Positions 1 to 12,300 of a DNA stretch of 64,000 bases are shown piece by piece. Positions within the stretch are counted from its first letter, which is position 1, and every line of letters starts with the position of its first letter. Source of the DNA: Paramarasmius palmivorus (taxonomy: Eukaryota > Basidiomycota > Agaricomycetes > Agaricales > Marasmiaceae); assembly GCA_037176845.1 (NCBI GenBank), contig JAYKXP010000121.1, positions 62,001 through 126,000 on the forward strand, read 5' to 3'. The notes under the pieces were generated by a model. That model did not search any database. It worked only from the letters and a program-made list of their open reading frames with translations, and had not been told where the DNA came from. The translations under genes and the position numbers were made by a program.

Positions 1-60
1 GTAAGTTCTACAATTCAGGCGTTCCTTTAATTATTGCTGACTTTCTTCGTTCTTTTGCAG

Positions 61-867
61 CGTGTCCATGTTCGATGAAGAGCATCTTGAGATGGACGTT
101 CCACCTAACGTTGGCAGTACGAATGTCCACCACGAAGTTCGTTGTTTGGTTGTTGTGAAGCCAATGCTGATTGATGTGCATAGGAGTTTTTCCGTGAAGC
201 TTTGCTGGAGTTCCAACCCATCCTGTATCCAACGGTAAAGGAATTAAAAGGAAAGAAGGTAAGCAGTTGGATACGTATTTGGGAGCAACAAAGTGTAACG
301 CTGTGTTTATTTGTAGACAGTACTCTACTTTCCAACGCACGGTCTCCCTTCGTTGACTCAGATAGATCGACAGGCTTTACTTTCCGACGACTATTTACCT
401 TATCTAGATGTTTCGTGCCAACCGCCAGAGGGAGCCGGAGTTATACGGCGAACATATATGATAACCGACCCCGCAGAACATTATGTGGTGGTCTACTTTC
501 ATCAGACACGAGACAATTGTTTTCCTCGCAACGAGTTTCTGACATCTTCGTTAGAATCTCTTGCTGAAGGAAAGAGGCGTCCTTGGCTTGGTCCGTTGGT
601 AGCTTATTTCGTGAGCGACGACGTGTTGGATTCGAATACCGTTGATGCTGAGATCGAGCAAGTGGTTGAGTGAGTTTTTGAAACTGCTCCGCTCGAATGG
701 ATTGATAAAGCTTTTGTAGGCATCTTCACTCTATATATGAGCGCCTTCACCCGGATGCGTCTGTATTATTCGACGCGCTCCCCGTTGATGCGTCTATCAA
801 ATATTGCTCCGTAGATGATCTTTTCGAATCTTTTACATCAGACTTGTGCGGAAAGGGGGTGCAATAG
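61..867 (+). CDS. 3' end of an unrecognised multi-exon gene
   Basis: The window opens exactly on a splice donor: an intron fills 1-60 (GTAAGT at base 1, TTTTGCAG at 53-60). The coding exons then read 61-136, 184-258, 317-669 and 720-867, with introns of 47-58 bp, and the spliced frame stays open to a TAG at 865-867. The visible C-terminal part is about 215 residues. It includes the stretches PTHGLPSLTQIDRQALL and RRTYMITDPAEHYVVVYF and ends in CGKGVQ. I see no signal peptide, membrane segment or catalytic motif, and I do not recognise the family. The N-terminus lies left of the window. The first intron inside the window (137-183) is inferred from the frame and is the weakest junction; the others have good GT-AG sites. 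Confidence 0.55.
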
Positions 868-2170
868 GATCATTTTCTTGTTCTGCGGGCTTTTTTGACG
901 CTGTACGCTTTTTTTCTTCTTTGTTTTGCTTTGCCAAATAAAGCGAGCATGGTGTTGTCGACGTTGTCGTTGTCGTTGTCGTTGGAATACTTACTTGTTG
1001 GCGCTCCACGCCGGGATTGTTGGGCTTTGAACATTTGAATACCGAAACCGACGTGAGACTAATACAGGCCTACGTATCGAATGCTGTACTACATTGCTGA
1101 CGCGATTTTTTCTTTTCGTGGATGGGTTGTTAAGGCGTTCCACCAATCCTCTTTCCTTCGTTGGCACCATCTTCCGTGTTCGCATTTCCGCGTTAGTCGA
1201 TTCGAAGTGTCTGTTACGTGCAGAAAGGGATCCAAACGTCGCAGAGGATTTGCAGTCACCTTGGCTTCGAGATGCCTTTGGCGTTTGAGAAAAGTAGTAC
1301 ATACCATCCACTGGAGAGTAGTAATGATATTAATTGCAGCGTGTGCGTACCACAAGGACCCATAAAAAGGGTACTTGCTGCGAACTACTTGTTCATTAAT
1401 GCAGTTGTGTTCCACTGTTGCCGTGCAGAAGAAAATTGGTACACGTTCAACTGTTGACATAAATAGCATAGGCGCAGTGAAGTTAAAGATTTCTTCAGTG
1501 GATAGAACGAGGAACGGTGTGCGAACTGAACGTTTTCACCTTGGGTGTGAATCTCGAGTAGCAAGTGGCAATAACTATGCCATCTTTGTGCACTTCCGAA
1601 CGAGTATAAATGCTCGGGTTTAATTTGGCAAGGTTTACTCGACTCAGTCGCAACGATCCAATTTGCCTTGAGGTCGGCAGAGTAGTATTGCTACGCTGGT
1701 CATGTCAGCGAAAGTCTGTATTTCGCTGCTTAATTTTTTTCGTTGACGAATACGCGCCATCTTAATGTGGTAAAGATGATGTTATGGTGTAGAGCCGAAT
1801 TCAAGTTTTTGGATACAGTGACGTTATGCCTGTTACTGTATGTTGGGCGTCGAAGTTGCGTCGAAGCCACACGTCATAGTTTGGGTTCGAGGTGTGTGTC
1901 CAAGGCGCAATTAACAGAACTGTTGGACGTGACCTGCAGAAGTACCCAAGGGATGCCGTATTGAATGTACTGATCGCAGCGAAATGGTTTCACCTTTAGT
2001 ACGTATTTCGCGAAAGAAGTGACCGAGGTTCACTGGTGACATATTACAAGAAGTACATATAAGCCCAAAATACAAATGCAGTACTGGCAACCTGATCAGT
2101 CAACAACAGGGAAGAGGGAGTCTTTCTATCCTCCATTCGGTTGCCTTTCCGCGTCGCGATGTCGCGGTCG
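868..2170. other. intergenic, no convincing gene
   Basis: Several open frames of 60-126 codons exist on both strands, but none shows a known motif, and none links to another through plausible splice sites. The only clear structure is a short hexanucleotide repeat near 955-985. Confidence 0.5.
953..986. repeat. (TTGTCG)n microsatellite
   Basis: About four tandem TTGTCG units with one preceding GACG variant, in non-coding sequence. Confidence 0.7.
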
Positions 2171-4018
2171 TTACAGTGTTAGTTTTGACTGCGCGGTGAT
2201 CCACCCCCAAGACTTCACGATAACGTCTAAGTGTGCGAGTTTAAACTCTTCGTCTGACCAGTAGGCAACCTCCTTCACGATACGCGTTACTTCACTTTCG
2301 GGAACGAGTATATAACAGGTCGTCATTATCCTGTCGTGTTCAGAGTCCACTGAAAACTGCAGGTCGATCTGTATCCGCTGCTTAGTTTGATAGCGAGCTT
2401 GTCGTGACAGATGATATACATACCATGGGACTATCACAAAATCCGGTGTCCTTGATGTCCTCAATACATCGCAAGATAAGAGTGACCACCCTTCCTGACG
2501 GAAGCTCTATTTCCGTACCTGGGATGTCGTGTAAGCAACGGGTCATCGACAGATCGAGGTACATATCCTCGATCAATAGATCTGTCCCCTCTTTCTCATC
2601 CATAAGTCGATATAGATGGGTGAGGTATTCTACGGAGTCCCGTTGTACGTTCCCAGCGCAGTGGTTTTGTCGAGAACTGTTCTCGGATTAAATTTTACAA
2701 TGAGTTGCAGAATAGTGTTCGATATTACGAACCCGCGGACGACATCCTTCGAGTTTATCCACGTTAGTCGTGACGTGTTTCGAACTGTTTCGGTGCTGTT
2801 TAGACGGGAGTATAGAACGGCTTTGAGACGTTGTCGACGACTGGATAACTGTTGGGCTTACTTTGGGTCGACGCGAGACTCTTTGCAACGCAAGGCCAAC
2901 GTGTCCTCGTCAACGGGTAAACAATCTATAAGTTCGCTCTCAGTCTGGCTGCCGGTTGTCTTGAAACACAGGTGCATCCACAATGCTCTCTCTGCTTCCC
3001 AGGTGATTGTGAGTGGAACTTCCATGAAGTTGCATGACATCCTGTTCAGTACGACGCGCACTGAATCGGGTTCCGGTGCATGTAGTTTCCAGGAAGTGAC
3101 CATTAACGAAGCGTAGGCTGTGTCAGTGGAGGATACTCCTGTCAGCGGCGACATATCCACAATCCAACTATGCCGATCTCCGAACCAACGAGTTTTGAAC
3201 GAAAGCTCGTTATTGTGGTTTACTGCAGTTTCACCAGTAATCATAGAAAGACTCTTCCACCCTTTACTTTCGTATTTGGTCCTCGCTGCCAATGTCGACG
3301 CTGTCCAGTCTTTCAAATACAAAGCTTCCTTGTTCACGAAAGTAGTATAAGGGTAAAGGGAGATGATCTTCGTAGATGTGGCCACGTTCATTGCTGCAGC
3401 TACGTAAAGGATGAGTGCACTGTATAAAAGGAATGTAAGTTGCTTACTGGAATAGAACCCGAGAACTGCATCAACAGGCTCGGTATTTGTACGAACTAGC
3501 TGAATTTTGTATCCGCGATCGTCGGCGAAGGTGACAACATCGTGGACAGCATTAGCTGTTCCCTGTGTATGAGACTCGTCTTCCTCATCGTCGGTCGTCG
3601 ATGAATCTTCTACGTTTACACTGTTGTGGTTATTCGCTATTGGTGTTTGCACTACATCGCCGCCTAGTTTCCTGGGATGGAACGTCGAGCACTCTGACTG
3701 CAGGCATATTTTCTTGTACGAAGTGCTTTCTATGAAAGCTTCCATAGTCGAAGAGGTGTCGACTCGCAAGAAAACGTCGAGGTCTGAGGGGGAATAAAGC
3801 GATCTGGATAGAAGGAGAGTTACAGTCGACCCCGACACGAGCGCTCTACACTCGTGCTGTACCAATCTGAATTCCTTCACAGTGCCAACGTCCCCGAAGA
3901 AACGGCCATAGAGCTGAAGATCGTCGAATGTTATGCGATTGTATGAACCGATTTGTTGGTTACAGGCTCGTGAAAGTTCGCTGATTTTTGCGTGGCAGTT
4001 AACTGGTAATGCGTCCAA
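2171..4018 (-). CDS. nucleotidyltransferase-fold-like protein, lineage-specific family
   Basis: The spliced model has five exons (4018-3448, 3393-2901, 2840-2733, 2676-2424, 2377-2171) and closes at 543 codons. Near residue 60 it shows VSGSTVTLLL, then SPSDLDVFLRVD, the GS...DxD pattern of the nucleotidyltransferase fold. Further on it has YKIQLVRT and FYST/MNVATSTKIISLYPYTTF, the conserved core of a large Agaricomycete family of unknown function. An acidic linker (STTDDEEDES) separates the two. I see no obvious third carboxylate in the YKIQLV strand, so activity is doubtful. The donor at 2900 (GTTGGC) is weak; it was chosen because it keeps the frame. The paralogue is at 16137-18522, with an intron at the same place and phase. 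The function is unknown; the fold assignment is an inference from motifs. Confidence 0.65.
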
Positions 4019-5541
4019 GATGGGAGTAAACGCTGTGTGTGGTCTGGTTTTAAGTTAGTCCAAGCTCTGAGACAATAAATGACGTTGCCTACAGGTACGA
4101 GAATCTGTCTTGTGTATTGAATTTGAAGGAAGCGGACATTGTGTAGAAGAACAACGTTGAGAAGAGCATCAAGTTTGCTACTGGGTTTTGTGTCCGTGCT
4201 TGGATCTGATTCGACGGTGAGATGTCCAATTAGCTTTCACGATACATTGGCAAACGTACCAATCAGGTTTAGCGTGTACGCAGTTTGACTGTTGTGTAAC
4301 AGGGACTTTGGTTGTTTCGGTAAAGCATTGCACAAAATAGTTTTGAAGTTTCCGTGCACCGTTTTCGGGCTTATCGTCGTGATCGTCGAAACGAAGAAGA
4401 GCTTCCTGATTTCGTAAGTTGTTGTGCGAAATGATCGCTGCCTTCTTGCACCGCAATGTTATCATCCGTGCGCTCTCAGGCTATTCATCATTGAAGTAAA
4501 GCTGCGATTCGGAGAAGAGACGAAATGTCAGCGCTTGTTTCATTTTTTTAAACGTTCCGCATTCGTTCCTGCTTCAAGCGCTTGATTGAAGCACACAGGC
4601 TTTAAGGCTTTAAGTTGATTCACGGACTCGTTTCGTTGTAAGAGGTCGTCGTCATAGTAGACAAGCCATCCTGCCTTGCGAGTAAGCAACTGAAATTAAT
4701 TTACCGTTTGTTACTGATTTACACTGTTGATTAAAACACAGTGAATTCGTAGAGTTGACTTTTCCTCTCCTTCCCTAGAAATACAATATGCTGCGGTCTG
4801 AGTATAGAAATCGTGATACGTTTTCCGTTTATGCGGACAAGTTTAATCATCAATATTTGCTTTCTAGATCAGCAAATGGACTTGGTATTGACGAAGGAAG
4901 CAGGCGCGCTGTGCACACAAATCCGAAACGTTACTTGCGATCAAGCAATGACTATCCTCTCCTCTGAGATACCTGATTAAACATGGTTTACACTTACAGC
5001 TTCGTACAGCCAAGCAAAGAAGTTGGGCGGCGTCAGTCAACACCTGACCTTTTGACCAGGCTATGAACATTGCTGACGCTCTCGACGACTCTGCGAGCAG
5101 TGCCCCTATTAAAATTAGGGCCGTTGAAAGTTACTGGGTTCAGGAGAATGGCGGTAACCCGGTCGAGACTACTTATATTTTGGGCGAAGAGGTGGAAGTT
5201 GACTGCAGGTTTTTACTTGTGTGCGAAAATAATTGTTTGGCCTATGTTGAACAAAGCAAAGCAGTTTTCTTTCGACAGCTGTTGTTGTCGTAGACAAAAC
5301 GTATGCTGTACTAGCTAGAGCTTAATGTCTGGAACGATCTTCCGACTTCAGGGTAAGGAATTTCCGAAAATTTAAACACGCTTTCAAAACCAACAAGCTC
5401 CACAGAACCTTCAAAGTGCTTTAAAACACAGGCCAAAAAGCCGTGAATTCTCCTACACAAACGGCGGTGCTGTCAACGACAACAGAATACAAGCGCATTG
5501 GAGTTATACGTAGATCAGGAAGAAGCAAGCGACGTCAACTG
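4019..5541. other. intergenic with two weak ORFs
   Basis: There are two candidates. The first is a 95-codon minus-strand frame (4178-4465) ending in HRRIRSKHGHKTQ. The second is a plus-strand frame starting with an ATG at 5063 (MNIADALDDSASS..., with ESYWVQENGGNPVETTY), which looks like a first coding exon but finds no clear partner exon. Neither resembles a family I know, and I would not call either a gene on this evidence alone. Confidence 0.35.
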
Positions 5542-7219
5542 CTACAGGGTTGAACTGTACCTGTTTCTGAGTTCGTCCGTCGTAGAAAACATGCCCAGGC
5601 CTGTGGCAACTCGTTTCATATCCTCGGCCTTCCGCTGCTTTACCATGTCTTCCGTTGCTGTGGCGTTCCAATCTTCCACAGTCTGAAAGTTGTGGTCGAT
5701 CCAGCAAAAAAGGCCGCCTGCGGTGTACTGAACAAACGAGTGGCGTGTTTCCCCAGGCTGTACAGTGGTATTGGAGTGAACCAAAAGGGCAGAAGGGATA
5801 AGGATCGTAGCTCCCGGCGGAAAACGTATGATCAGTCCAAGATCCCAGAGTATCAAGTGTCCACCGCGGCTGGGGTCAAAGTCGCCCATAGCTGTGATTG
5901 CACACCAGGTGAACGGAGAGTTGTTTGCGTCAAGATGAGGATAGCAGACGAACTGAGGGCCGAAATTCCAGGTACAAGCGGCGAACGCCGTGTTTGGAAA
6001 GTTCAATTCCAGCTCTTTGTGGTGGTCGAGAAGCTGTTCAAGGCCGTGCTTCTGAAAGCAATAAGCTCGCGGAGCATAGAACTCCAGAAAGTCTAGCAAG
6101 CAGTCAAAAAGGATAGAGGCACGAATTGCTTCGGCAGCTCACGGTTTGCACGTCCTGAGAGCCGTTCAAATAGAGGCAGCTCGACCAGGCCGCTGAGAGC
6201 CTTTCCGGTTCGAGCAGAATGGCTCAAGATCTGCGGATGCTTCTGGCCACCACCGAGAGAAACTCCCTTTGCGCAAGCAGCAGATGTTCCTCTATCATTG
6301 TTTTGCTCCTTAGTCGTGAAACGTATCTCTCTTGAAACTGCATTCAACGCGTTCGTGCCCTCCATCATATGCTGTACAAACGTAGGGTCGTCTGTTTGGG
6401 CTGCACCAAGTATTGCTATGCAAAGATCCTTCTCAGTGGCGAGAACGCAGGTTTCTCTGTAGAAACATCAGTACACTTGGACCTATCTGCCGCGCCCAGC
6501 TGCTTACTTTCCATCCCATTCCAGTTCTTTTAGCCCTGCGTCCTTGGCTTCCTTCAGCGAGTACGTCTTCCTGCTCTTCCGGCCCCTTCGAACCCCCGTC
6601 CACCCTGTTTCTACTATCTTCAATTGTCCTGCGTTCAATATGACTGGAACTACATTGTCGCCCGCAGACTTGGCTCCTTTCTTCACAGCCACCTTCTTGA
6701 AGGGGTGACCGGACTCGGCTCTTTCCGTCTCTCTCTTGATTCGCCGATGTTCGTGTTGTCGCTGCTTCTGTTGGTCGCGTTTTTCTGCTTTATGATGGCG
6801 CATTTTTTTAGGCTGGTGCTCCGAAAGCTGGAAAGCAGCGAGTTGGTCCTGGTCACGGTCTGAATGGTGACGTTTAAGAGCGCTGGTTGCGCTCGAAGTG
6901 CTTGCCGCAGGGATGATTGGTGTATCGCTTTTATTGGTCGGCGGAGAGTTTTTAGCAGCATCGTCTTCTGTAATTCCATCCTCGTCGTCGTCAAACTCGC
7001 CCAGCCCTTGCTTCAGCCTTTCTAACCGACAGGCTTCAAGCTCTTGCAGTGCTTCCCCTGCATCGAAGTTGGTGGGAACCCGAACAATTTTGGCGCCGGA
7101 ATAGCACGAAAACACGCGATTGCTACGTGTCACCCGGGCTGACAGTATGTTGGAATAGAGCCTTCAGACCAAAAGACGCGACACTCACGAGATTCGGCCA
7201 CCAAATCCTCAGTAACCAT
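5542..7219 (-). CDS. TET/JBP-type Fe(II)/2-oxoglutarate dioxygenase
   Basis: Four exons (7219-7189, 7138-6508, 6456-6143, 6092-5542) splice to exactly 509 codons, giving a 508-residue protein. The C-terminal half is a double-stranded beta-helix dioxygenase. It shows YPHLDANNSPFTWCAITAMG (iron ligands H and D at about 378 and 380), GGHLILWDLGLIIRFPPG, LLVHSN (third ligand H near 431) and GETRHSFVQYTAGGLF (R near 442, which should bind 2-oxoglutarate). Ahead of it lie AKGVSLGGGQ and a basic, coiled N-terminal region rich in KR and Q. Fungal TET/JBP proteins oxidise 5-methylcytosine and are often expanded next to DNA transposons. Here two Plavaka elements lie 17-27 kb away. All key residues are present and the frame is unbroken, so the enzyme may be active. 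It could be another DNA- or RNA-directed dioxygenase; the TET/JBP name is inferred from the motif layout. Confidence 0.7.
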
Positions 7220-8071
7220 CTTGCTGGCTACCTGATGTGCAAAAAAAAAGGCTGCCAGTAAGTACAGCCGTTACATTGGTCCAGAAACGTTGTTCCGAAC
7301 ACGACAATACAAATGTTTTCTTCTAAAAGAGAGCAGAAACCGCTCGCTGAACCTTGAAAACTCTGCCGTTTGTCGTCGTTTTAACGGTGCGATAGGCTTT
7401 CATCCACCAGGGTCGGGGTTTCCAGCCTTCGTAGCACGCCGAAGCAACTCGGAGCAGATTTCTCGTTCGGAAGAATTTAAGAGAAAACCAATGCTCACCT
7501 TTATGAGGGCGGCGGTACTGGAAGAAGGAACGCAAAATCTGAATCAACGAAATTAGTGTCAGGTGACGTTCTGGACGAACGTGTGGAAAATCGAAATGCC
7601 TTCTATAGAAATTTGCGTAAGTTCCCGGAGGTAAAGCACCACGCGCCCACTCGTGGGAATTCTCTTCTACCTTCCTCGAACAACCACCAAGACGCCGGGT
7701 AAGTTTCTAGAGCTCTATTTCTTACCCTACATGTAGAACCATGCCTGCAATGAACGCGTTTGATACGAGCTTGTGGCTCTTAATGGGACCGTCTAAAATA
7801 AATGCATGAAAAAGCCATGGAATGTAAGAAGTGGATACTAGGATTCCTTCAAATGCGACTTCTGGACAGAAATGTTGCCGACGTCTGCTTGTTGTCTCCA
7901 TTCACGAGCTATAAGGTCCTGACTTGCGCTGACAACTTCCTATAGCAAAAACATCTTACTGGCAGCTTTCATAGACGTTCTTAAAACATGTTCTGAATGA
8001 CAACTTCTATCGTACGTTCCTTAACCTCTGAAAGATCAGCCTACTGAGATATCAGGCAGGCTTAGTATTTC
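7220..8071. other. divergent intergenic region
   Basis: This is the shared upstream region of the dioxygenase gene (minus) and the Spt5-like gene (plus). A few open frames of up to 88 codons show no recognisable motif. It probably holds the promoters of both genes, but I see no specific site I can defend. Confidence 0.45.
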
Positions 8072-11000
8072 ATGACAATCCGAAGTTTCCTTGATATAGA
8101 AGCTAGAGAGGATAGCGAAGAAGAGGACTCCGTTAGTGATGGAGAGGATATTAAACCGGTTGGTATGTGTAACCGCTTCTGATTTTAGTCTGTATACTTA
8201 AAACGATTTACAACAGACACTGGTAGCAAAACTGAAGAGGAGATCGAAGAAAGGAGAAAATCGTTACGTTCGAAAGCGAAGAAGATTCCGCCAGCAGAAC
8301 AGCTGTTCGCCTCCATATTTGCTCGCCTCCTCCCTGAATACACCACGTCTCCTGAATCGTCACCATCCAGCAGCACCAATGATGCTCGACCGATCACTCA
8401 TACTGAGTCCGTCAAAGAGGGCACAGTGCCATGCTTAGAACCAGTAGAGCCTTTCCACCCTTGGGTGGAAGCGGCGCTTCGTCGAGAAAAGGACAATCCA
8501 GATCCATTCATGGAGCCTCAACTGGCTCCCCCACTTCAGCCGCCAGAACACAGAAAACTCGGGCTCGACTTAAGTAAACTTCCAGATCAACCTAAGGGTA
8601 GCAGTTATCCCGAGCTATCTGTGCCTTCTCGGTTTGTCGTCCAAGAGGCTTGGGCTGCTTGGGCTGCCTGGGAACGAGACGAAGCCCCCGAACAGTCCTT
8701 GATTCGTCGGCGGGAATTGGCGCCTGGCGAATGGATTACTGTCCGACACCGAGGGCAACATCGCGGTGATACCGGAGTTGTTTATCGTGTAGACAGGACG
8801 AAGGAAGGTCATCGTGGCTACTGGGTTTTCCTAGTACCTCGTCTACCCACAGACTACGAAAGGGTGCGGTTTAATTTGGCTTCGGGTACTGAACGATCGA
8901 CGCTTGTGGAAGAAGGCAGCGCGCCGAGCACTGAACGCAAACGCAAACGCAAACGCAAACGAGATCAGGACCAGCCTGTCAAATGGTCTCTGCACCTTTT
9001 CAACCCGGAAGATTACAAAAAGGAAGAGGTCACCATGTTACAGGAGCATGCGACTTTCCAGTACAGCAAACGAACCTACTCGCACGGCCTTGTTTTGCGT
9101 TTCTACCGGGAAACAAGTTTGGATCCACGCTTTGCTGTTCTTCCCAAGGAATCATTGCGTCTCTTCATGCGGTCGAGACATCCCTTCATACTCCGGTCGA
9201 CGTTGCCATGCCTGGAGCATTGGAAATTTGAATATGGTGAAGTCGTCACCGTCAAGAACATGCCAGGTGTTGACAGTACGGTTTTGGATGTTGCGGAGAA
9301 CGAGGGTACATGCCGTGTCGAAGTTGGGGATCGCACCGTGGACACTCGTTCGGACATTCACGTCGTTCCGATGAGGCTTCTTCTTAAGGTCGTGCGTCCG
9401 GGCGATTACGTCCAAGTGGTCGCTGGCTTGCACTCGGGGTTAGAAGGTCTTGTCACCCAGTCAAGCGGTGCCGAAGTTCATGTCTTCGAACTTACGCCGG
9501 ACGACAACAACATCGGAACGAACTCACACTGGCAGACCCCAAAAGGCAAGCTGGCTCGAGTTGAGCACGACATGGTACGTGTTTCTCCCTACATACTCGA
9601 TTCTGTTATTTACATCACAGGATGCCATTGTTCACGTCAATTCGGTAAAAGTAATCCCGCCTCCCTTTACAATGGACCACGGGCCTTGGTACGATGTTCG
9701 TGTCGTCGTCCAGTCCGAAAAAGATTCCCATTACGACGTTTACCACGGATGTGTTGGGCAAATCAAGCGTGTTCGGCGTACAGCACCTAACAAACTAGGC
9801 ATCACGGTTTACTTGTTTCGGTTCGACTCCTCAACGGAATTCGAACCTATACACCTACTCGATGAACGGTACGCATTTTTCTTGGAGCTGATTATACCGA
9901 TTCTAACAAAGTTTGTGTCATAGGACCCGTGGCCCGTTGCTCGTTGCTCATCCGCTACCAGAGTATTACTGCCAATATCGCATTCATCCCGAAATGGATA
10001 ACGTGTACACGGGTCGGCCTCCGTGGTTTGGCGTTCGAATAACGATAATCCAAGGTAACCATAAAGGAGCTGTCGCTATCGTCAAAGATGTGAATAGCCA
10101 GTGTACACCCACCCGTCGTATCAAGCTACAGGTTGAACTGCAACGGGTTGGCGAAGTAGCCAATAAATTGGAATCGGTGTTTCTAAAGGATGTTTTGGAA
10201 GAAAAGACGAAAAAACCTCTTTACGTTTATTGGCCGGTTCTCAAATCATCCATATTCGCTCCGTCGCAGCACGACTTGGTACCCGAGTGCCTGTGGAACG
10301 ACAAAACAAAGCAAAAGAAGATGTACAGACAGTGCCGAGGTTCTAATACGGAGATAGTAGAAGCACCTTCTATGGCTGAAGAACCTCTTCAGCTGCTCGA
10401 TGGCAGTGTTGCAACAGGAGACGTGTCAACGAAGAAGGATACCGACTCCGATGACAACAAAACAGATGATGGGAGTGATCCTGGTGACCTGGAGAACGAC
10501 GAGGTGAACGACCCTTGGAGTATTTGGAATCCAAACAATAGAACCGGCATCACCCACTCTGTCATCGAGGTTGAAAATTCACGTAGTGGTGTCTCCAACG
10601 AATCTAACTACATGTGGGAGAAAACAGCCTTTTCCTCTTCCTGGTGTGCAGGCTCTGTCGAATATAGATGCAGACAAGAGTCGATGATCTTTTTGGCAAC
10701 TTATCCAGCACAATGCGTTCGCTATCACCGTCGCCAATACCGTCGCCATCCGCGCCCCTTCTTCGATCGTTGCCTATGCACTGGTTCCTTCATCCTAAGC
10801 TGGTTGGTATCAACTTCCAGGTAAAGGTCGATGCCAAAGAGATCTTCGTTCAGACAAGCGCGAGACCAACCGGGATTACAGCTATGCGTAACAGAGGACG
10901 CGGAAAGGAAGACGTACGCCATGGTGACATCGTTAAAGCAGTTCCTAGGAACTTCGGTAGCCAGTCACTCATGGTTATCGTAGACGGCAACGAGGACGAC

Positions 11001-11309
11001 ATCGGAAAGTTCGTTCGAGGTATCTATTATTTTTTCAACCAAGTCCATCGCGAAGAAAGTAAATGGTGGATGGCTGTTACCGTCAATCCTCAATTCACTT
11101 GGTTGCGTGCAGAATCACCTCAATTCTTGGATCTGGATCCTGAACATCTAGCGATAGTAGACGAGCCCAGCGAGAATAAGAAGAAAGCGAAACAGGCATT
11201 CGAAACTGTGCGTGCCGCTGCCAGAACGCGGCCGCCTGAGGTTCGATGGCCGTACGATTTGGCGAGCAGTCATCGAGACTACGTTCGGAGGCAGCTGATC
11301 TGGAACTAG
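8072..11309 (+). CDS. Spt5-like KOW-domain protein
   Basis: Five exons (8072-8162, 8217-9574, 9621-9868, 9924-10643, 10709-11309) splice to exactly 1006 codons (1005 residues). The N-terminus, MTIRSFLDIEAREDSEEEDS, matches the acidic start of Spt5. The first KOW-like unit is GEWITVRHRGQHRGDTGVVY followed by WVFLVPRL. Others follow at PGDYVQVVAGLHSGLEGLV and RPPWFGVRITIIQGNHKGAV. A lysine-arginine run (ERKRKRKRKRD, from a CGCAAA repeat near 8935-8961) is a likely nuclear signal. The middle is acidic (TDSDDNKTDDGSDPGD) and the end carries WFLHPKLVGINFQVKVD. True Spt5 is the DSIF subunit that rides on RNA polymerase II. This one is diverged and belongs to the paralogues expanded in mushrooms, so a transcription role is inferred. 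The start is chosen because FLDxEA lies directly after the ATG. Confidence 0.75.
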
Positions 11310-12300
11310 TTTCGTAATACAAGCATACACTTTTCAAGTCTCTGGCTCGGCATCTATTCGTGTTTTTTTTTGTATCTTTGCTTACAGAATTTACTCTTTG
11401 TAGTATATCATTGGAATCGATGCAGTGGAATTTAGCCGTCGGACGTGATTGAAACAGTGGAGACGTGTTTGAAATACTTTTTTCTCTATTAAGTGCGGTA
11501 TTGTTCCCTGTAGACTCGCATATAAAGTGTCCGCACAGCGACCTGGAACCCCAAGCTTTACGTTTCGATCATTCAGCTGGGTGAATCTAAACAAACCTAA
11601 TAGCCGGAGGAACTCTATGTCGACGAGGTATGCGGTAGCACTCCTGATGACGAACCCAAGACGAACTGGTCATCGGTGACCCACAGCTGCACCACCTTAT
11701 GGTGACCTGCCCTCGCTCAAGCTGCGTTGTTCTGTTCAACTACAGCTTCGTCCACTAACACCGATGTAGTGATTCACCCCGTACGTCACAAGCGTTGACC
11801 TCTGGAGGCAGAAGTTTGGTCGCCCTCTTTTTGCCCGCGTGATAACAACGTCACCAAGTCTCTTGATCAATAGTGCTGACAGCGTAGAGCTTACTTCGTT
11901 AACTCCTGCAACGGTGAGTATACCCTACGAGATTTCTACCAACGAACGCGAACTGTACAAGCCTCACGCGTCGGTCAACAACGATTGATCTCGAAAATTT
12001 GAATGTTAACTTCCGTGTGAACGCATTCTTCTTTGAAAAGATCTTCAGGTCGATGTTGAGGTGTGAGTCAACTTATGTATCGAACAACGAGTGTCAATCA
12101 ACGAACGCATAGCCTATAGACGGCGTAATACACTATGTTGTATTTACGCAGATTGCGTAGCTAGTATTGCTATGGCAAGTACGGAAGCGAGAAAATTCAT
12201 AACCTTGCAACTGTATACGTACAAAAAAGCAAACAAGTCACAGCGCCAGCTGAAGATACCGCATACGCAAGTCAGACAGTAAGTATGAGCCAGAGCTCGT
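11310..12300. other. intergenic, nothing recognised
   Basis: Only short overlapping open frames with no motif. The two flanking genes converge here, so this stretch holds both 3' ends. Confidence 0.5.

Noticed and set aside
1089..1469. 126-codon minus-strand frame as a gene
   Set aside because: No motif, no splice partners, and overlapping frames of similar length on the other strand.
8935..8961. CGCAAA repeat as a separate satellite
   Set aside because: It is inside an exon of the Spt5-like gene and codes for the KRKRKRKR run, so it is part of the protein.
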